Shown here piece by piece: positions 45,089-53,440 of a DNA stretch of 64,000 nucleotides (within the stretch, counting starts at the first letter, position 1; each line of letters opens with the position of its first letter). The stretch covers positions 97,729 to 161,728 of the forward strand of contig JAEUPP010000038.1 in assembly GCA_016790075.1 (NCBI GenBank), read 5' to 3'. A program made the translations under genes and the position numbers. The notes below the pieces were generated by a model. That model was not told the DNA's origin, ran no database searches, and worked only from the letters and a program-made list of their open reading frames with translations. The DNA is from Rhodanobacteraceae bacterium. Lineage in GTDB: Bacteria > Pseudomonadota > Gammaproteobacteria > Xanthomonadales > Rhodanobacteraceae.

Positions 45089-46126
45089 GTGAATGATCAT
45101 CGCCAGAACCTGCACGCTTTCGCCCGCGCCATGCCCAAGGCGGAGCTGCATATTCATATCGAAGGCTCGCTGGAGCCGGAGCTGATTTTCACGCTGGCGC
45201 GGCGCAACGGTGTGGACCTGCCGTATGCATCGGTGGAAGCACTGCGTGCCGCCTACGCATTCACCAATCTGCAGAGTTTTCTCGATATCTACTACGCCGG
45301 GGCCAGCGTACTGCTGTACGAGCAGGATTTCTTCGACATGGCCTGGGCCTACTTCGAGCGTGCCCGGGCCGACAACGTGGTCCACGCCGAGCTGTTCTTT
45401 GATCCGCAGACGCATACGGACCGCGGCGTACCCATCCGGTTCGTGATCGACGGTCTGCACCGGGCCTGTGTCAAGGCGCAGGCGGAACTCGGCATACGCG
45501 CGGAGTTGATTCTTTGTTTCCTGCGGCATCTGAGTGAAGAAGCGGCATTGGCGACCCTGGAGCAGGCCAGGCCGCATCGCCACCAGTTCATCGGCGTGGG
45601 CCTGGATTCCAGCGAGGTCGGCCACCCGCCGGAAAAATTCGCACGTGTATTTGCCGCAGCCCGCGCACTGGGCCTGCACGCGGTCGCCCATGCGGGCGAG
45701 GAGGGGCCGCCCCAGTACATCTGGGATGCACTGGACCAGCTTGCGGTAGAACGTATCGATCATGGCGTGCAGGCGCTGCGCGACGCGGAGCTCGTGGCGC
45801 GGCTGGCGCGCGAACGCATTCCGTTGACGGTATGCCCGCTGTCCAATGTAAAGCTCTGTGTGTTTGCGCAACTGCGTCAGCACAATCTGCGCGAACTGCT
45901 CCAGCGTGGCCTGGTTGCAACTGTGAACTCGGATGATCCGGCCTATTTCGGCGGTTACATCAACCAGAACTTTATCGAGACCCTGGACGCGCTGGATCTC
46001 ACCGGTGCCGAACTCGTGACGCTGGCGCGCAACAGTTTCGATGCGAGCTTTGCCAGCGAGGCCGACAAGGCGCGTTATCACGCACAACTCGATGCCTGCT
46101 GCCGCGAGTTCGGCATCAGCAGGTAA
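45089..46126 (+). CDS. Adenine deaminase (adenosine deaminase-like)
   Basis: Zinc hydrolase, 345 residues, deaminating adenine to hypoxanthine. Motifs: metal-binding [15 protein letters not shown], catalytic [26 protein letters not shown], and [10 protein letters not shown]. The wording is closer to bacterial adenine deaminases of the adenosine deaminase superfamily than to classical adenosine deaminase. A GTG start at 45089 has GGAG at good spacing; the longer upstream open frame overlaps xdhA on the opposite strand. Divergent from xdhA and upstream of hiuH. Confidence 0.88.
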   Translation: MNDHRQNLHAFARAMPKAELHIHIEGSLEPELIFTLARRNGVDLPYASVEALRAAYAFTNLQSFLDIYYAGASVLLYEQDFFDMAWAYFERARADNVVHAELFFDPQTHTDRGVPIRFVIDGLHRACVKAQAELGIRAELILCFLRHLSEEAALATLEQARPHRHQFIGVGLDSSEVGHPPEKFARVFAAARALGLHAVAHAGEEGPPQYIWDALDQLAVERIDHGVQALRDAELVARLARERIPLTVCPLSNVKLCVFAQLRQHNLRELLQRGLVATVNSDDPAYFGGYINQNFIETLDALDLTGAELVTLARNSFDASFASEADKARYHAQLDACCREFGISR

Positions 46127-46175
46127 TCAACGTCAGTTCGGCCAATCCGGCTACGCGCCGGCAACAGGAGTGGAA

Positions 46176-46529
46176 ATGGGAAAGCTGACCACGCACGTGC
46201 TCGATACCGCTGCCGGCAAACCGGCAGCCGGCGTTGCGCTTGAACTCTATGGTATGGCCGTCGGCGCACGGCTGCTGCTGGTGCGCATGACGACGAATGC
46301 GGACGGCCGCTGCGACACGCCGCTGCTGGCCGACTACAAGCTGCAGCCCGGCGTGTACGAGATCGACTTCCGTATCGGCGACTACTTCGCCGCGCAGGGC
46401 ATCGCCTTGCCGCAGCCGCGTTTTCTCGATGTCGTCACCGTGCGCGTCGGCATTGCCGATGCGAGCGCGCACTATCACGTGCCCCTGCTCGCCTCACCCT
46501 ACAGCTACAGCACCTACCGCGGTTCCTGA
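46176..46529 (+). CDS. hiuH: 5-hydroxyisourate hydrolase (transthyretin-like)
   Basis: A 117-residue transthyretin-fold hydrolase that opens 5-hydroxyisourate made from urate. It starts MGKLTTHVLDTAAGKPAAG and ends in the diagnostic tetrapeptide YRGS; HVP and R residues of the active site are in place. CAGGAG precedes the ATG. No signal peptide. It lies between adenine deaminase and puuD, with 49 and 9 bases between. Confidence 0.95.
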   Translation: MGKLTTHVLDTAAGKPAAGVALELYGMAVGARLLLVRMTTNADGRCDTPLLADYKLQPGVYEIDFRIGDYFAAQGIALPQPRFLDVVTVRVGIADASAHYHVPLLASPYSYSTYRGS

Positions 46530-46538
46530 GAGCAGCGT

Positions 46539-47768
46539 GTGACCGAGTACGTCATTGAATGCCTCACGTTCCTGCTGCGCTGGCTGCACGTGGTCGCGGC
46601 CATCGCCTGGATTGGCGAATCGTTCTACTTCGTCGCGCTGGACCGTGGACTCAAGCCGCCGCAGCAAGCGGAGCCTAATCTTTACGGCGAATCCTGGTCG
46701 GTACACGGCGGAGGTTTTTACCGCAAGCAGAAGTACCTGCCGGCACCGCAGCAGTTGCCGGCGGAGGTGCATTGGTCAAAATGGAAATCGTATACAACCT
46801 GGATGTCTGGCCTGGCCCTGCTGACCACGGTCTATCTGTTTTCGCCGCAGGTGTATCTGATTGATCCGGCCGTCGCGGCCTGGACGCCTGCTCAGGCGGT
46901 GCTGCTCGCGCTCGCATTCCCGCTGCTGGGCTGGCTCTGCTACGACGGCCTGTGCCGCCTGCTGCAGGATCGCGACGACATGCTGGGCGTCGCCATCGCC
47001 GGGCTGGTGCTGCTGCTCTGTTATCTGACAATGCAGGTATTTGCGGCGCGCGCGGCCTTTCTGCTGACTGGTGCCGTGCTCGGCAGCATCATGTCGGCCA
47101 ATGTGTTCTTCGTGATCATTCCGGGGCAGAAGCAGATCATCGCCGCACTCGCGCGTGGTGCGACGCCGGACCCCGAACCCGGCCGGCGCGGCAAGCAGCG
47201 TTCTGTACACAACACCTATTTCACCTTGCCGGTCGTGTTCGCCATGCTGAGCACGCATTACGCCACCGCATACGCGCATGCGGACGGCTGGCTGGTGCTC
47301 GCGGCCTTCATGGCCGCCGGCGCGCTGATCCGCCAGTTCTTCGTGCTCTGGCATGGCGGCGGCAGGGCCTGGTGGCTGCTGCTGGCCGGGGCAGCGCTGC
47401 TGCTTGCGGTATTCGCCTGGATACGGCCACAGCCCAAAGCAGCTGCTGCCACTACCGCTGCGTTGGTCACCGCAACGGGCAAGCCGCTGGCCGAAGCGGC
47501 GCCGCCGGATACACCGGCGATACAGGCGGTGCTGGCGCGCCATTGCCTGCAGTGCCACTCCGCCACGCCCAGCCTGATGGGCGCAGCGCCCAAGGGCATG
47601 ATGTTCGACACCCCGCAGCAGATCGAATCGCAGGCGGCTCTGATCGAACGCCAGGTCAGCGTGCTGCGGGTGATGCCGCCCGGTAACCTGACCCAGATGA
47701 GCGAGGCGGAGCGCGAGGCGATTGCGCGTTGGGCCGCCCAGAAGTCACAGCCTGCGCCGGGTCAGTAA
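46539..47768 (+). CDS. puuD: PuuD, membrane urate hydroxylase with c-type haem domain
   Basis: Converts urate to 5-hydroxyisourate with electrons passing to a cytochrome. The 409-residue product has about eight TM helices, starting with LLRWLHVVAAIAWIGESF and carrying the family HGGGFYRKQK and WSKWKSYTTWMSG segments, then a C-terminal cytochrome c domain with CLQCH near residue 335 and a Met ligand candidate in VMPPGN. The GTG at 46539 follows hiuH by 9 bases, so a GTG start in a coupled operon is chosen. Confidence 0.92.
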   Translation: MTEYVIECLTFLLRWLHVVAAIAWIGESFYFVALDRGLKPPQQAEPNLYGESWSVHGGGFYRKQKYLPAPQQLPAEVHWSKWKSYTTWMSGLALLTTVYLFSPQVYLIDPAVAAWTPAQAVLLALAFPLLGWLCYDGLCRLLQDRDDMLGVAIAGLVLLLCYLTMQVFAARAAFLLTGAVLGSIMSANVFFVIIPGQKQIIAALARGATPDPEPGRRGKQRSVHNTYFTLPVVFAMLSTHYATAYAHADGWLVLAAFMAAGALIRQFFVLWHGGGRAWWLLLAGAALLLAVFAWIRPQPKAAAATTAALVTATGKPLAEAAPPDTPAIQAVLARHCLQCHSATPSLMGAAPKGMMFDTPQQIESQAALIERQVSVLRVMPPGNLTQMSEAEREAIARWAAQKSQPAPGQ

Positions 47769-48109
47769 CGTGATCACGCCCCAGGGCAACAGAGGTGGCC
47801 TATGTCCGTGATGCCAACGGTGTGGCATGCCACTACGGGCGCGTTGCACTCAGGCAAGATCGGCGCGACGATCACACGCACGGCACGGTGGAATGCGGTG
47901 CGAGGTGGAAGGGGCGTCAGAAGGATGGCGATGATTGCTGGAGTCATCGTGAATCGCGTCGCGTCCTCGCCGGTGCTGCCCTGGCATCTGCAGCCGTGCA
48001 CGAGGCCGCGTCGGACGGGGGACGGCGATCCCCTGGCGGACCCAATACACCGAGGGAAAGAACCCGACATGGGCTGACCGTAGGTGATTGCCACAGGAGC
48101 ATCGGTGCG
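47769..48109. other. Gap between puuD and the metalloprotease gene
   Basis: 341 bases. The metalloprotease frame is open upstream to 47795, but its residues there do not resemble the protein and no start has a good ribosome-binding site. No OHCU decarboxylase (the next step after HIU hydrolysis) was found. Confidence 0.45.
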
Positions 48110-49570
48110 ATGAACGAGCGGATCGTACGGCTGTTGCTGGTCATGCTGGTGGTCTGGAGCGTCGACGCGAATGCCAACTTGTGTGGGCTGGATAGCCTCA
48201 ACGACCGCTATCGCAGCGAGTCGCGGAACATCACCGGAGCGAGCTTCACGCCGCCGGATTACCTCGGCAGCGTGGCGGAATACAACGCGTGGATTCTCGC
48301 ATGCAACCGCAAGCGTGATTCTCATGGTGCGGCACTCGACAAGGGGATCGACCCGGGCAGCCCCGATGGCTTTGCGAGCAACTTGCCGGCGCGGATGGTG
48401 AAGGGCCGGATCGAGTATCTCGACGCGGTGGTCTCGCAACTCAAGTATGGCTATCGCTTGCACCGGGTAAATGGCGAGTGGGTTGTCACGATCGCGATCC
48501 GCCTGTTGTTTCCCGACCGTCCGATCAAGAACCGTCTGGACATTCCTGCCGAGCTGGCGGTACAGCTCGGTTTGATGACGGCTCCGGTCGGCGCAACCGG
48601 CACCCGTGACTGCGATGCCGGGCAGGAAGGGACGGCGCGGCTGCCGATCCGCACGGTGGTCAATCAGGGACGCCTGGTAACCTTCGACGGCTTCGGCTGC
48701 CGCCTCGAGCGCGACCGCCGGCTTGCCAATGGCGAAAAGTTGCTGGATCACTTCTATCTGTTCTGGAAACAGGCGATTGAAACGGCGTGGAGCCGACCTG
48801 GCTTCCGCATCGAGGTGGTGTTTCCCGATTACCCGTCGCCTTTGTTCCCTGCCCCTGCCGCCGGGGTGGCAACAGCCTTCGACAAGACCAACACGGAGTG
48901 GAAGATCCGTTTTTCGGACAACGCCGAGAAACGCACGACGTTTCAGCAGCTGCCATTCAAATGGGAGAACGCACCGATGGCGCTCGCGGGCGCCACTATC
49001 GCGCACGAAGCTGGTCATCTGCTGGGTCTGGACGACGAATACCGGGAGAACGATCGCGGCGCCAAGAACGCGTGGCGTGATTGTGCCGCGCACGGCGGCG
49101 CGGGCTACCTGATGTGCAGCCAGACTTTTGCTGACGACGGCACGCCGGACAACGATGTCGGTGGCATAGGTCATCCCGAAGCCGCCAAGGGGATCTACGC
49201 CTGGATCATCACGCGACGCTATGCGATTGGCGACACACCCGAATGTGCGGACGATGCCGACTGTGGCTTTGCGGACTATTGCGATCGCGGCGGCGCGCTT
49301 GCGCTGGCGAAGAATGTGTGCGCGCCCAGACTCGGCGTGTGCGAGGCCTGCGATCGCGACAACGAATGCGTGTCCGGGAAATGCACGCTGTTGCGCTGTG
49401 TTGCAGCCACCACTCTTGCGATTGGCGCGACCTGCTGTCGCAACCAGCAATGTGCGAGCAACAACTGCTCAAGCAAGGGGCAGTGCCAGTGCCGGCGCAA
49501 CGATGATTGTCCCAGCGGACAGAAATGCCGCGAGGGTTTCCTGGGAATAGGGTTGAATGAGTGCCGATGA
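48110..49570 (+). CDS. Exported zinc metalloprotease with cysteine-rich C-terminal domain
   Basis: A 486-residue product. It has a signal peptide (MNERIVRLLLVMLVVWSVDANA), an N-terminal region of about 260 residues without recognised homology, and HEAGHLLGLDDEYREN at residue 299, which combines HExxH with a downstream Asp/Glu of the gluzincin or M-family HExxHxxGxxD type. The C-terminal 110 residues are cysteine-rich (CDRGG, CEACDRDNEC, CCRNQQCASNNC, CRRNDDCPSGQKC) like Dickkopf-type or secreted disulfide modules. AGGAG lies 12 bases before the ATG, rather far. Presumed secreted protease; target unknown. Confidence 0.72.
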   Translation: MNERIVRLLLVMLVVWSVDANANLCGLDSLNDRYRSESRNITGASFTPPDYLGSVAEYNAWILACNRKRDSHGAALDKGIDPGSPDGFASNLPARMVKGRIEYLDAVVSQLKYGYRLHRVNGEWVVTIAIRLLFPDRPIKNRLDIPAELAVQLGLMTAPVGATGTRDCDAGQEGTARLPIRTVVNQGRLVTFDGFGCRLERDRRLANGEKLLDHFYLFWKQAIETAWSRPGFRIEVVFPDYPSPLFPAPAAGVATAFDKTNTEWKIRFSDNAEKRTTFQQLPFKWENAPMALAGATIAHEAGHLLGLDDEYRENDRGAKNAWRDCAAHGGAGYLMCSQTFADDGTPDNDVGGIGHPEAAKGIYAWIITRRYAIGDTPECADDADCGFADYCDRGGALALAKNVCAPRLGVCEACDRDNECVSGKCTLLRCVAATTLAIGATCCRNQQCASNNCSSKGQCQCRRNDDCPSGQKCREGFLGIGLNECR

Positions 49571-49587
49571 GATGTGACGGAAGTTTC

Positions 49588-49608
49588 GGGCCTTGGCTCT
49601 CAAGGCCC
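49588..49608. terminator. Hairpin between convergent genes
   Basis: A perfect 8-bp stem (GGGCCTTG/CAAGGCCC, loop of 5) between the stop of the metalloprotease and the stop of the beta-helix gene. It lacks a T run on either strand, so it is only a possible shared transcript-end structure. Confidence 0.35.
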
Positions 49609-49632
49609 CGATGGCTTCGCGCGGTGCAGGAT

Positions 49633-51081
49633 CTAGACTCCCTGGAAGCCGTCAGTGAAGAGGCGGTCTGGCGCGTAGATGTCGGCGGGAATTGCCGTGC
49701 CTAGCTGCTCCCAGACATAACGGGTCAACGACGAAGCGGCGCAGAAACCCGTGGTAATGCCCGTCTCGGTGCACAGTGCGGTGCGAATGCGGTCTTCCTG
49801 TGGCCATGGCCAAAGTTCGGCAGCCGTGGGCTGATCAAAGCCCGGCTCGCCGTGCAAGCTGCCGGGTGCGCCCAGGCGCTTGAGCACGACCGCACCGACG
49901 CGGGTGGCGCCTGGGCCTGCGGTTGCGAGGGCTGAACCAGCCTCGATGCGGGGCAGCCAGCGCAGGCCCGAGGTGGCCGGGTTCATGCTCGGCTCGGTGC
50001 CGCAACTGGCCTGGAAGCAGATGTTGCCGCTGTGGGCGATAGCCTGGAAGTTGCCGCCGTTGATATCGGACAGCAGGGAATTGGTGGCGTTGAACAATCC
50101 GGCACCGTGATAGTCGTTGATGCCGCCGCTGCCGAGCTGGCCCAGCGTGATGTTGCGCAGGCTGCCCGCATGCGCGGCGCCATTGATGGTGAGGCCGAAA
50201 TCAGCCTTGAACACGATGCTGTCGCTGAGGCGGCTGTCGCTTGAGGCATTGCCTCCATCCCAGCCCACGCCGCTGTTCGCGACGTTCAGCACGATGGCCC
50301 CGGAATTGTGGATATGTGCCGAGGCCGGCCCGTTGCTCGGATGGTATAGCGCTGCCTCGAAGTAACCGCTAGGGCGGCTGTCGAGCAGCAGCAGGTTCTG
50401 GGTTAGTATATTTGTAGAGTTGTAAAGTGAAACAACCGCCTGCGGATTGCCCTGGGTATCGCTCCAGCCGTCCTCGTGTCGCGCGACCAGACGCCGCAGT
50501 ACCACGCGGTCAGCGTTGTAGACCAGCACGTTATAGCGGCCGCCGCGGCCGTAGGCGAAGGAATCCTCGACGAGAACGTATTGCGCACCAGGTGTTGCGT
50601 TGTTGGTACCTATGGCCAGCGAGACTGCATTGCCGGTCGCCGGGCCATTCGCGAAACCGCAGCGCAGAAACTTGAGGTAGCGACCGGTGACTGATTTCTG
50701 GGTCGCGCCGGTCCAGTCCAGCCCTTCGAACTGCAGGTAGTGATCACCCAGCGGGATCTCCAGCAGCGCCGTGATACGCACGCTGGCATCGATTTCTGCT
50801 TTCACGGTATTCCAGGCGCTGCTGCGACCGGCGACGAGGCCGTCAATGCGGTTGCCGTCGCCGGCATACGTGCCCGGCCTTACGATCACCGTATCGCCGC
50901 CCAGCGGCGACATCAGTGCGGCGGCGGCCCGTATCGTTTTCTTGGGTTGTGCCGCTGAACCGTTGCCGCTGTCGTCGGCGGCTCCCGCGCTGACGTAGTA
51001 GGTTGCGGCGTTACCCGCGACGGGCAGCAAAGCCAGACAAACCAGCGTCGGCAACAGCGCACGATAACGAGATGTAGGCAT
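49633..51081 (-). CDS. Exported right-handed beta-helix protein
   Basis: The 482-residue product starts at ATG 51081, giving a signal peptide (RALLPTLVCLALLPVAGNA). It begins TYYVSAGAADDSGNGSAAQP, typical of pectate-lyase-like parallel beta-helix proteins, and continues with repeated helical coils (NILTQNLLLLDS, LRNITLGQLG). No catalytic Arg/Asp cluster of a known lyase could be confirmed. It ends DRLFTDGFQGV, the shared C-terminal motif. The longer upstream open frame is a read-through of the gap. Confidence 0.75.
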   Translation of the reverse strand: MPTSRYRALLPTLVCLALLPVAGNAATYYVSAGAADDSGNGSAAQPKKTIRAAAALMSPLGGDTVIVRPGTYAGDGNRIDGLVAGRSSAWNTVKAEIDASVRITALLEIPLGDHYLQFEGLDWTGATQKSVTGRYLKFLRCGFANGPATGNAVSLAIGTNNATPGAQYVLVEDSFAYGRGGRYNVLVYNADRVVLRRLVARHEDGWSDTQGNPQAVVSLYNSTNILTQNLLLLDSRPSGYFEAALYHPSNGPASAHIHNSGAIVLNVANSGVGWDGGNASSDSRLSDSIVFKADFGLTINGAAHAGSLRNITLGQLGSGGINDYHGAGLFNATNSLLSDINGGNFQAIAHSGNICFQASCGTEPSMNPATSGLRWLPRIEAGSALATAGPGATRVGAVVLKRLGAPGSLHGEPGFDQPTAAELWPWPQEDRIRTALCTETGITTGFCAASSLTRYVWEQLGTAIPADIYAPDRLFTDGFQGV

Positions 51082-51226
51082 GAAGAAATGACCACAAGGA
51101 AGTTGCTGCGTTGAAACCCTGCCGCGCGCAGGCGGGTATTTTTCCCGCGTAGCCGGGCGCCAGCTGTTGCGAACGATAAGCGAAGCGGGGTTATGCGTCG
51201 CGATCAACGTTGCAGGTGGGCATGCT

Positions 51227-51817
51227 TCACCGTAGCGGCTGACAAGCCGCTGCATCCGGTTCTGCGGCCAGCGTACCCGCATAGCGCAGCACCAGCCCAA
51301 GCAAAGGTAGACGGAATTCGACCTCGAACACATAACCTCCGTCGACGATGCGCTTGCCCGCTCGTGTGTCCAGCAGCGCAAGCGGGATGGGCAGGCCATG
51401 CCAACGGGCGCCGCGCAGGCGCCAGAGCCAGTCACCGCCGGTGGTATCGACTCCCAGGTCCAGCCGCAGCGGCCCGGTGCTTTCGTACCAGCCACCGCTG
51501 GGGAAGTGTCCGTAGGGAATGAACCGGGAAATCATCTCGGCCCCGGTCTCAAAACGCCGGCACCACAGCAGCGAGTCATGGGTGTGTGTGATACGCACCC
51601 GAAAGCCGCAGTCGCTGTGGCCTGCCGGCAGGCCTAGCCGGCGCGCAAGGCGCCGGCCGATCAGTCCGGCGGCACCACGGCCGTGGTTGATCGCAATACG
51701 CCCGTGCAGTACGCCACCATGGCTATGCAGGGTCTGCAGCAAAGGATGCAATTGGTAAAAAGCATCACCAAACCAGCGTGTAACGATGGTGGTGTCGGGT
51801 TGTCCGGATGGGGCCAA
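51227..51817 (-). CDS. DUF4166 family protein
   Basis: A 196-residue protein that begins near WFGDAFYQLHPLLQTLHSHGG and contains GRGAAGLIGRRLARRLGLP, both typical of DUF4166. No signal peptide, no assigned function. The start is a TTG at 51817, with AGGCACAGGCC before it; no ATG fits. It lies 9 bases after the small membrane protein gene on the same strand, so the two are probably one transcript. Confidence 0.7.
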   Translation of the reverse strand: MAPSGQPDTTIVTRWFGDAFYQLHPLLQTLHSHGGVLHGRIAINHGRGAAGLIGRRLARRLGLPAGHSDCGFRVRITHTHDSLLWCRRFETGAEMISRFIPYGHFPSGGWYESTGPLRLDLGVDTTGGDWLWRLRGARWHGLPIPLALLDTRAGKRIVDGGYVFEVEFRLPLLGLVLRYAGTLAAEPDAAACQPLR

Positions 51818-51826
51818 GGCCTGTGC

Positions 51827-52165
51827 CTATCGTCCGCCCTGTGAATGCAGCAGACGCGTCAGGCGCAGGGCAAGAGCGAACAGCAAGACAGCGAGCAGAG
51901 CCGGAACCGCGGCTGCCAGCCATTCGCTTGCGCCGTTGGCGACCCAGACCACAAGGCCGGTTACGACGAGACAGCAAGCGAGCAGCGCCAGTGTCAGTGA
52001 AACGCCGGCTACGAGGCTGATGGAAAGCAGCGAAATGCCGGTACCCGGTGCGGCCGGCGGTGTTTCGCGCTGGCGGCGGTTAAGCCGGCGATGCCGGCGT
52101 AGCGCCGTGGGCTGCGCCAGTCTGCTGCCGGTGGTAGATAAAGCCAAAGCCTTGGAGGCGCTCAT
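51827..52165 (-). CDS. Small membrane protein
   Basis: A 112-residue product with two TM helices (about 46-71 and 82-101), a positively charged N-terminus (ALRRHRRLNRRQRE) and a short C-terminal tail. I do not recognise a family. The ribosome-binding site is weak. Upstream of the DUF4166 gene with 9 bases between. Confidence 0.55.
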   Translation of the reverse strand: MSASKALALSTTGSRLAQPTALRRHRRLNRRQRETPPAAPGTGISLLSISLVAGVSLTLALLACCLVVTGLVVWVANGASEWLAAAVPALLAVLLFALALRLTRLLHSQGGR

Positions 52166-52519
52166 AGTAGGTACGCGTGTTTCCGCGATCGTGTGAACTA
52201 CCTGTTAGGACGCAGCAGAGGCTGATTCCCCCCATGTAGCTGCGTTTTTCCGGATGAGGCCGTCCATCAGAAAACCAAGCGCGACCAAAGTCGCACTGTG
52301 CCGCGCCTGGGTTTGACCTTGTTGACGACAGACCGTAAAACGTAGCGTGCTGTCCCGGACTCTCTGGACGCGTGCACCCTGGTTTTGCAGTGCCGGCCTG
52401 GTTGAGTTCGGCACTTGACATGTGCTTGCGCTGCGAGTCCTTGACAGCGTCGTCGGGGCAATCGCGGAGCGGGTGCCGGAATGCCGAAACTTGTCCAGGT
52501 CTTTCAAAGGAGCAGAGCT
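52166..52519. other. Gap between divergent small membrane protein genes
   Basis: 354 bases. It should hold promoters for both sides. No gene or clear promoter element recognised; the plus-strand frame crossing it is not supported by a ribosome-binding site until 52520. Confidence 0.4.
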
Positions 52520-52909
52520 GTGGCGATCAGGGGAGCCGGCGGCACGCCGGGTGGTATTGGCGAATTTCTGCTTGGTTTTGCGCTGGCCGTAGCTGGTGGA
52601 TGGCTGCTCAGCAATCAGGTCATCGTCAGCGGCGGCAGCTGGAACATCTGGGGCTACAACACCTTTGGCCTTTCATTGCTGCCGTTCGTGCTCGGTGTCG
52701 CCATGCTGTTCTTCAACGGGCGCTCGGTGCTGGGTTGGTTGCTGACGATGGGGGGGCTGGTCATTGTTTTCGCCGGTGTCATCGTAAACCTGCGTGTGTA
52801 TTTCGTTGCGACCAGCCTGTTCAATACCTTGCTTATTCTGGTACTGCTGTTTGGCGGCATAGGCCTGCTGGCGCGCTCGCTGCGCTCGCACGGACCTGCC
52901 GAGTCATGA
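52520..52909 (+). CDS. Four-helix membrane protein
   Basis: A GTG at 52520 follows AAAGGAG at good spacing and is preferred to the ATG at 52481. The 129-residue product has four TM helices (about 12-32, 48-64, 70-92, 97-118) and no motif I know. Its stop overlaps the next start by four bases (ATGA), so the two proteins are coupled, and it may anchor or support the haem-motif protein that follows. Confidence 0.65.
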   Translation: MAIRGAGGTPGGIGEFLLGFALAVAGGWLLSNQVIVSGGSWNIWGYNTFGLSLLPFVLGVAMLFFNGRSVLGWLLTMGGLVIVFAGVIVNLRVYFVATSLFNTLLILVLLFGGIGLLARSLRSHGPAES

Positions 52910-53418
52910 AAGTGCAGGTGCGGTGGCTGCTCGCAGTGGCCGGGTTGGCTGCCCCGGCGTTGCTGCAGGCCTGGCCGGTCGAGGAAGCGCTTTTCCCGCG
53001 CCTGCCGTTTGCTGATCAATGCGACAGCATTGCGGCGATTCCGCTGCGCCAGCACGTGAATTACAACCTTGACATACAGCCGATCTGGAGCACGCGCTGT
53101 GCGAACTGCCACGTCGACTGGGGCAAGTTCCCTTCGGCTGATCTGGATCTGAATCCGCCGAATTCCTGGTTTTTTCTCTACAACGAGCCGAGTAGCCAGG
53201 ACAACAGCCTGATCCGTGTCGTACCGAACCGGCCGCTGCAAAGTCTGCTGTTTACCAAGCTCAATTGCGAGGTCAACGACGTGGGCGTGCGCATGCCGCG
53301 GGATCGGCAGCCGATTCCGATTGCCGAACAGGCATTGGTGCACGACTGGATTCTGGCCGGCGCGCCCGAAGTCGACGACGACACCATTTTCCGCGCTCGC
53401 TTTGAAACGCGCGGCTGA
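52906..53418 (+). CDS. Exported haem-binding-motif protein
   Basis: A 170-residue protein with a signal peptide (VRWLLAVAGLAAPALLQA) and a CxxCH motif (CANCHVDWG) that would bind one c-type haem. The following region (NPPNSWFFLY, GVRMPRDRQP) offers Met as a possible second ligand. The domain resembles the planctomycete-type or DUF1588-like cytochrome wording but is too short to call. It ends DTIFRARFETRG, a variant of the shared C-terminal motif. Coupled to the membrane protein gene upstream. Confidence 0.7.
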   Translation: MKVQVRWLLAVAGLAAPALLQAWPVEEALFPRLPFADQCDSIAAIPLRQHVNYNLDIQPIWSTRCANCHVDWGKFPSADLDLNPPNSWFFLYNEPSSQDNSLIRVVPNRPLQSLLFTKLNCEVNDVGVRMPRDRQPIPIAEQALVHDWILAGAPEVDDDTIFRARFETRG

Positions 53419-53440
53419 GCGCGGTACTACGGAACCCGCC

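Noticed and set aside
47774-49450. 558-residue minus-strand frame opposite the metalloprotease
   Set aside because: Shadow of a gene with a signal peptide, HExxH and cysteine-rich tail; the shadow reads as low-complexity Arg/His-rich.
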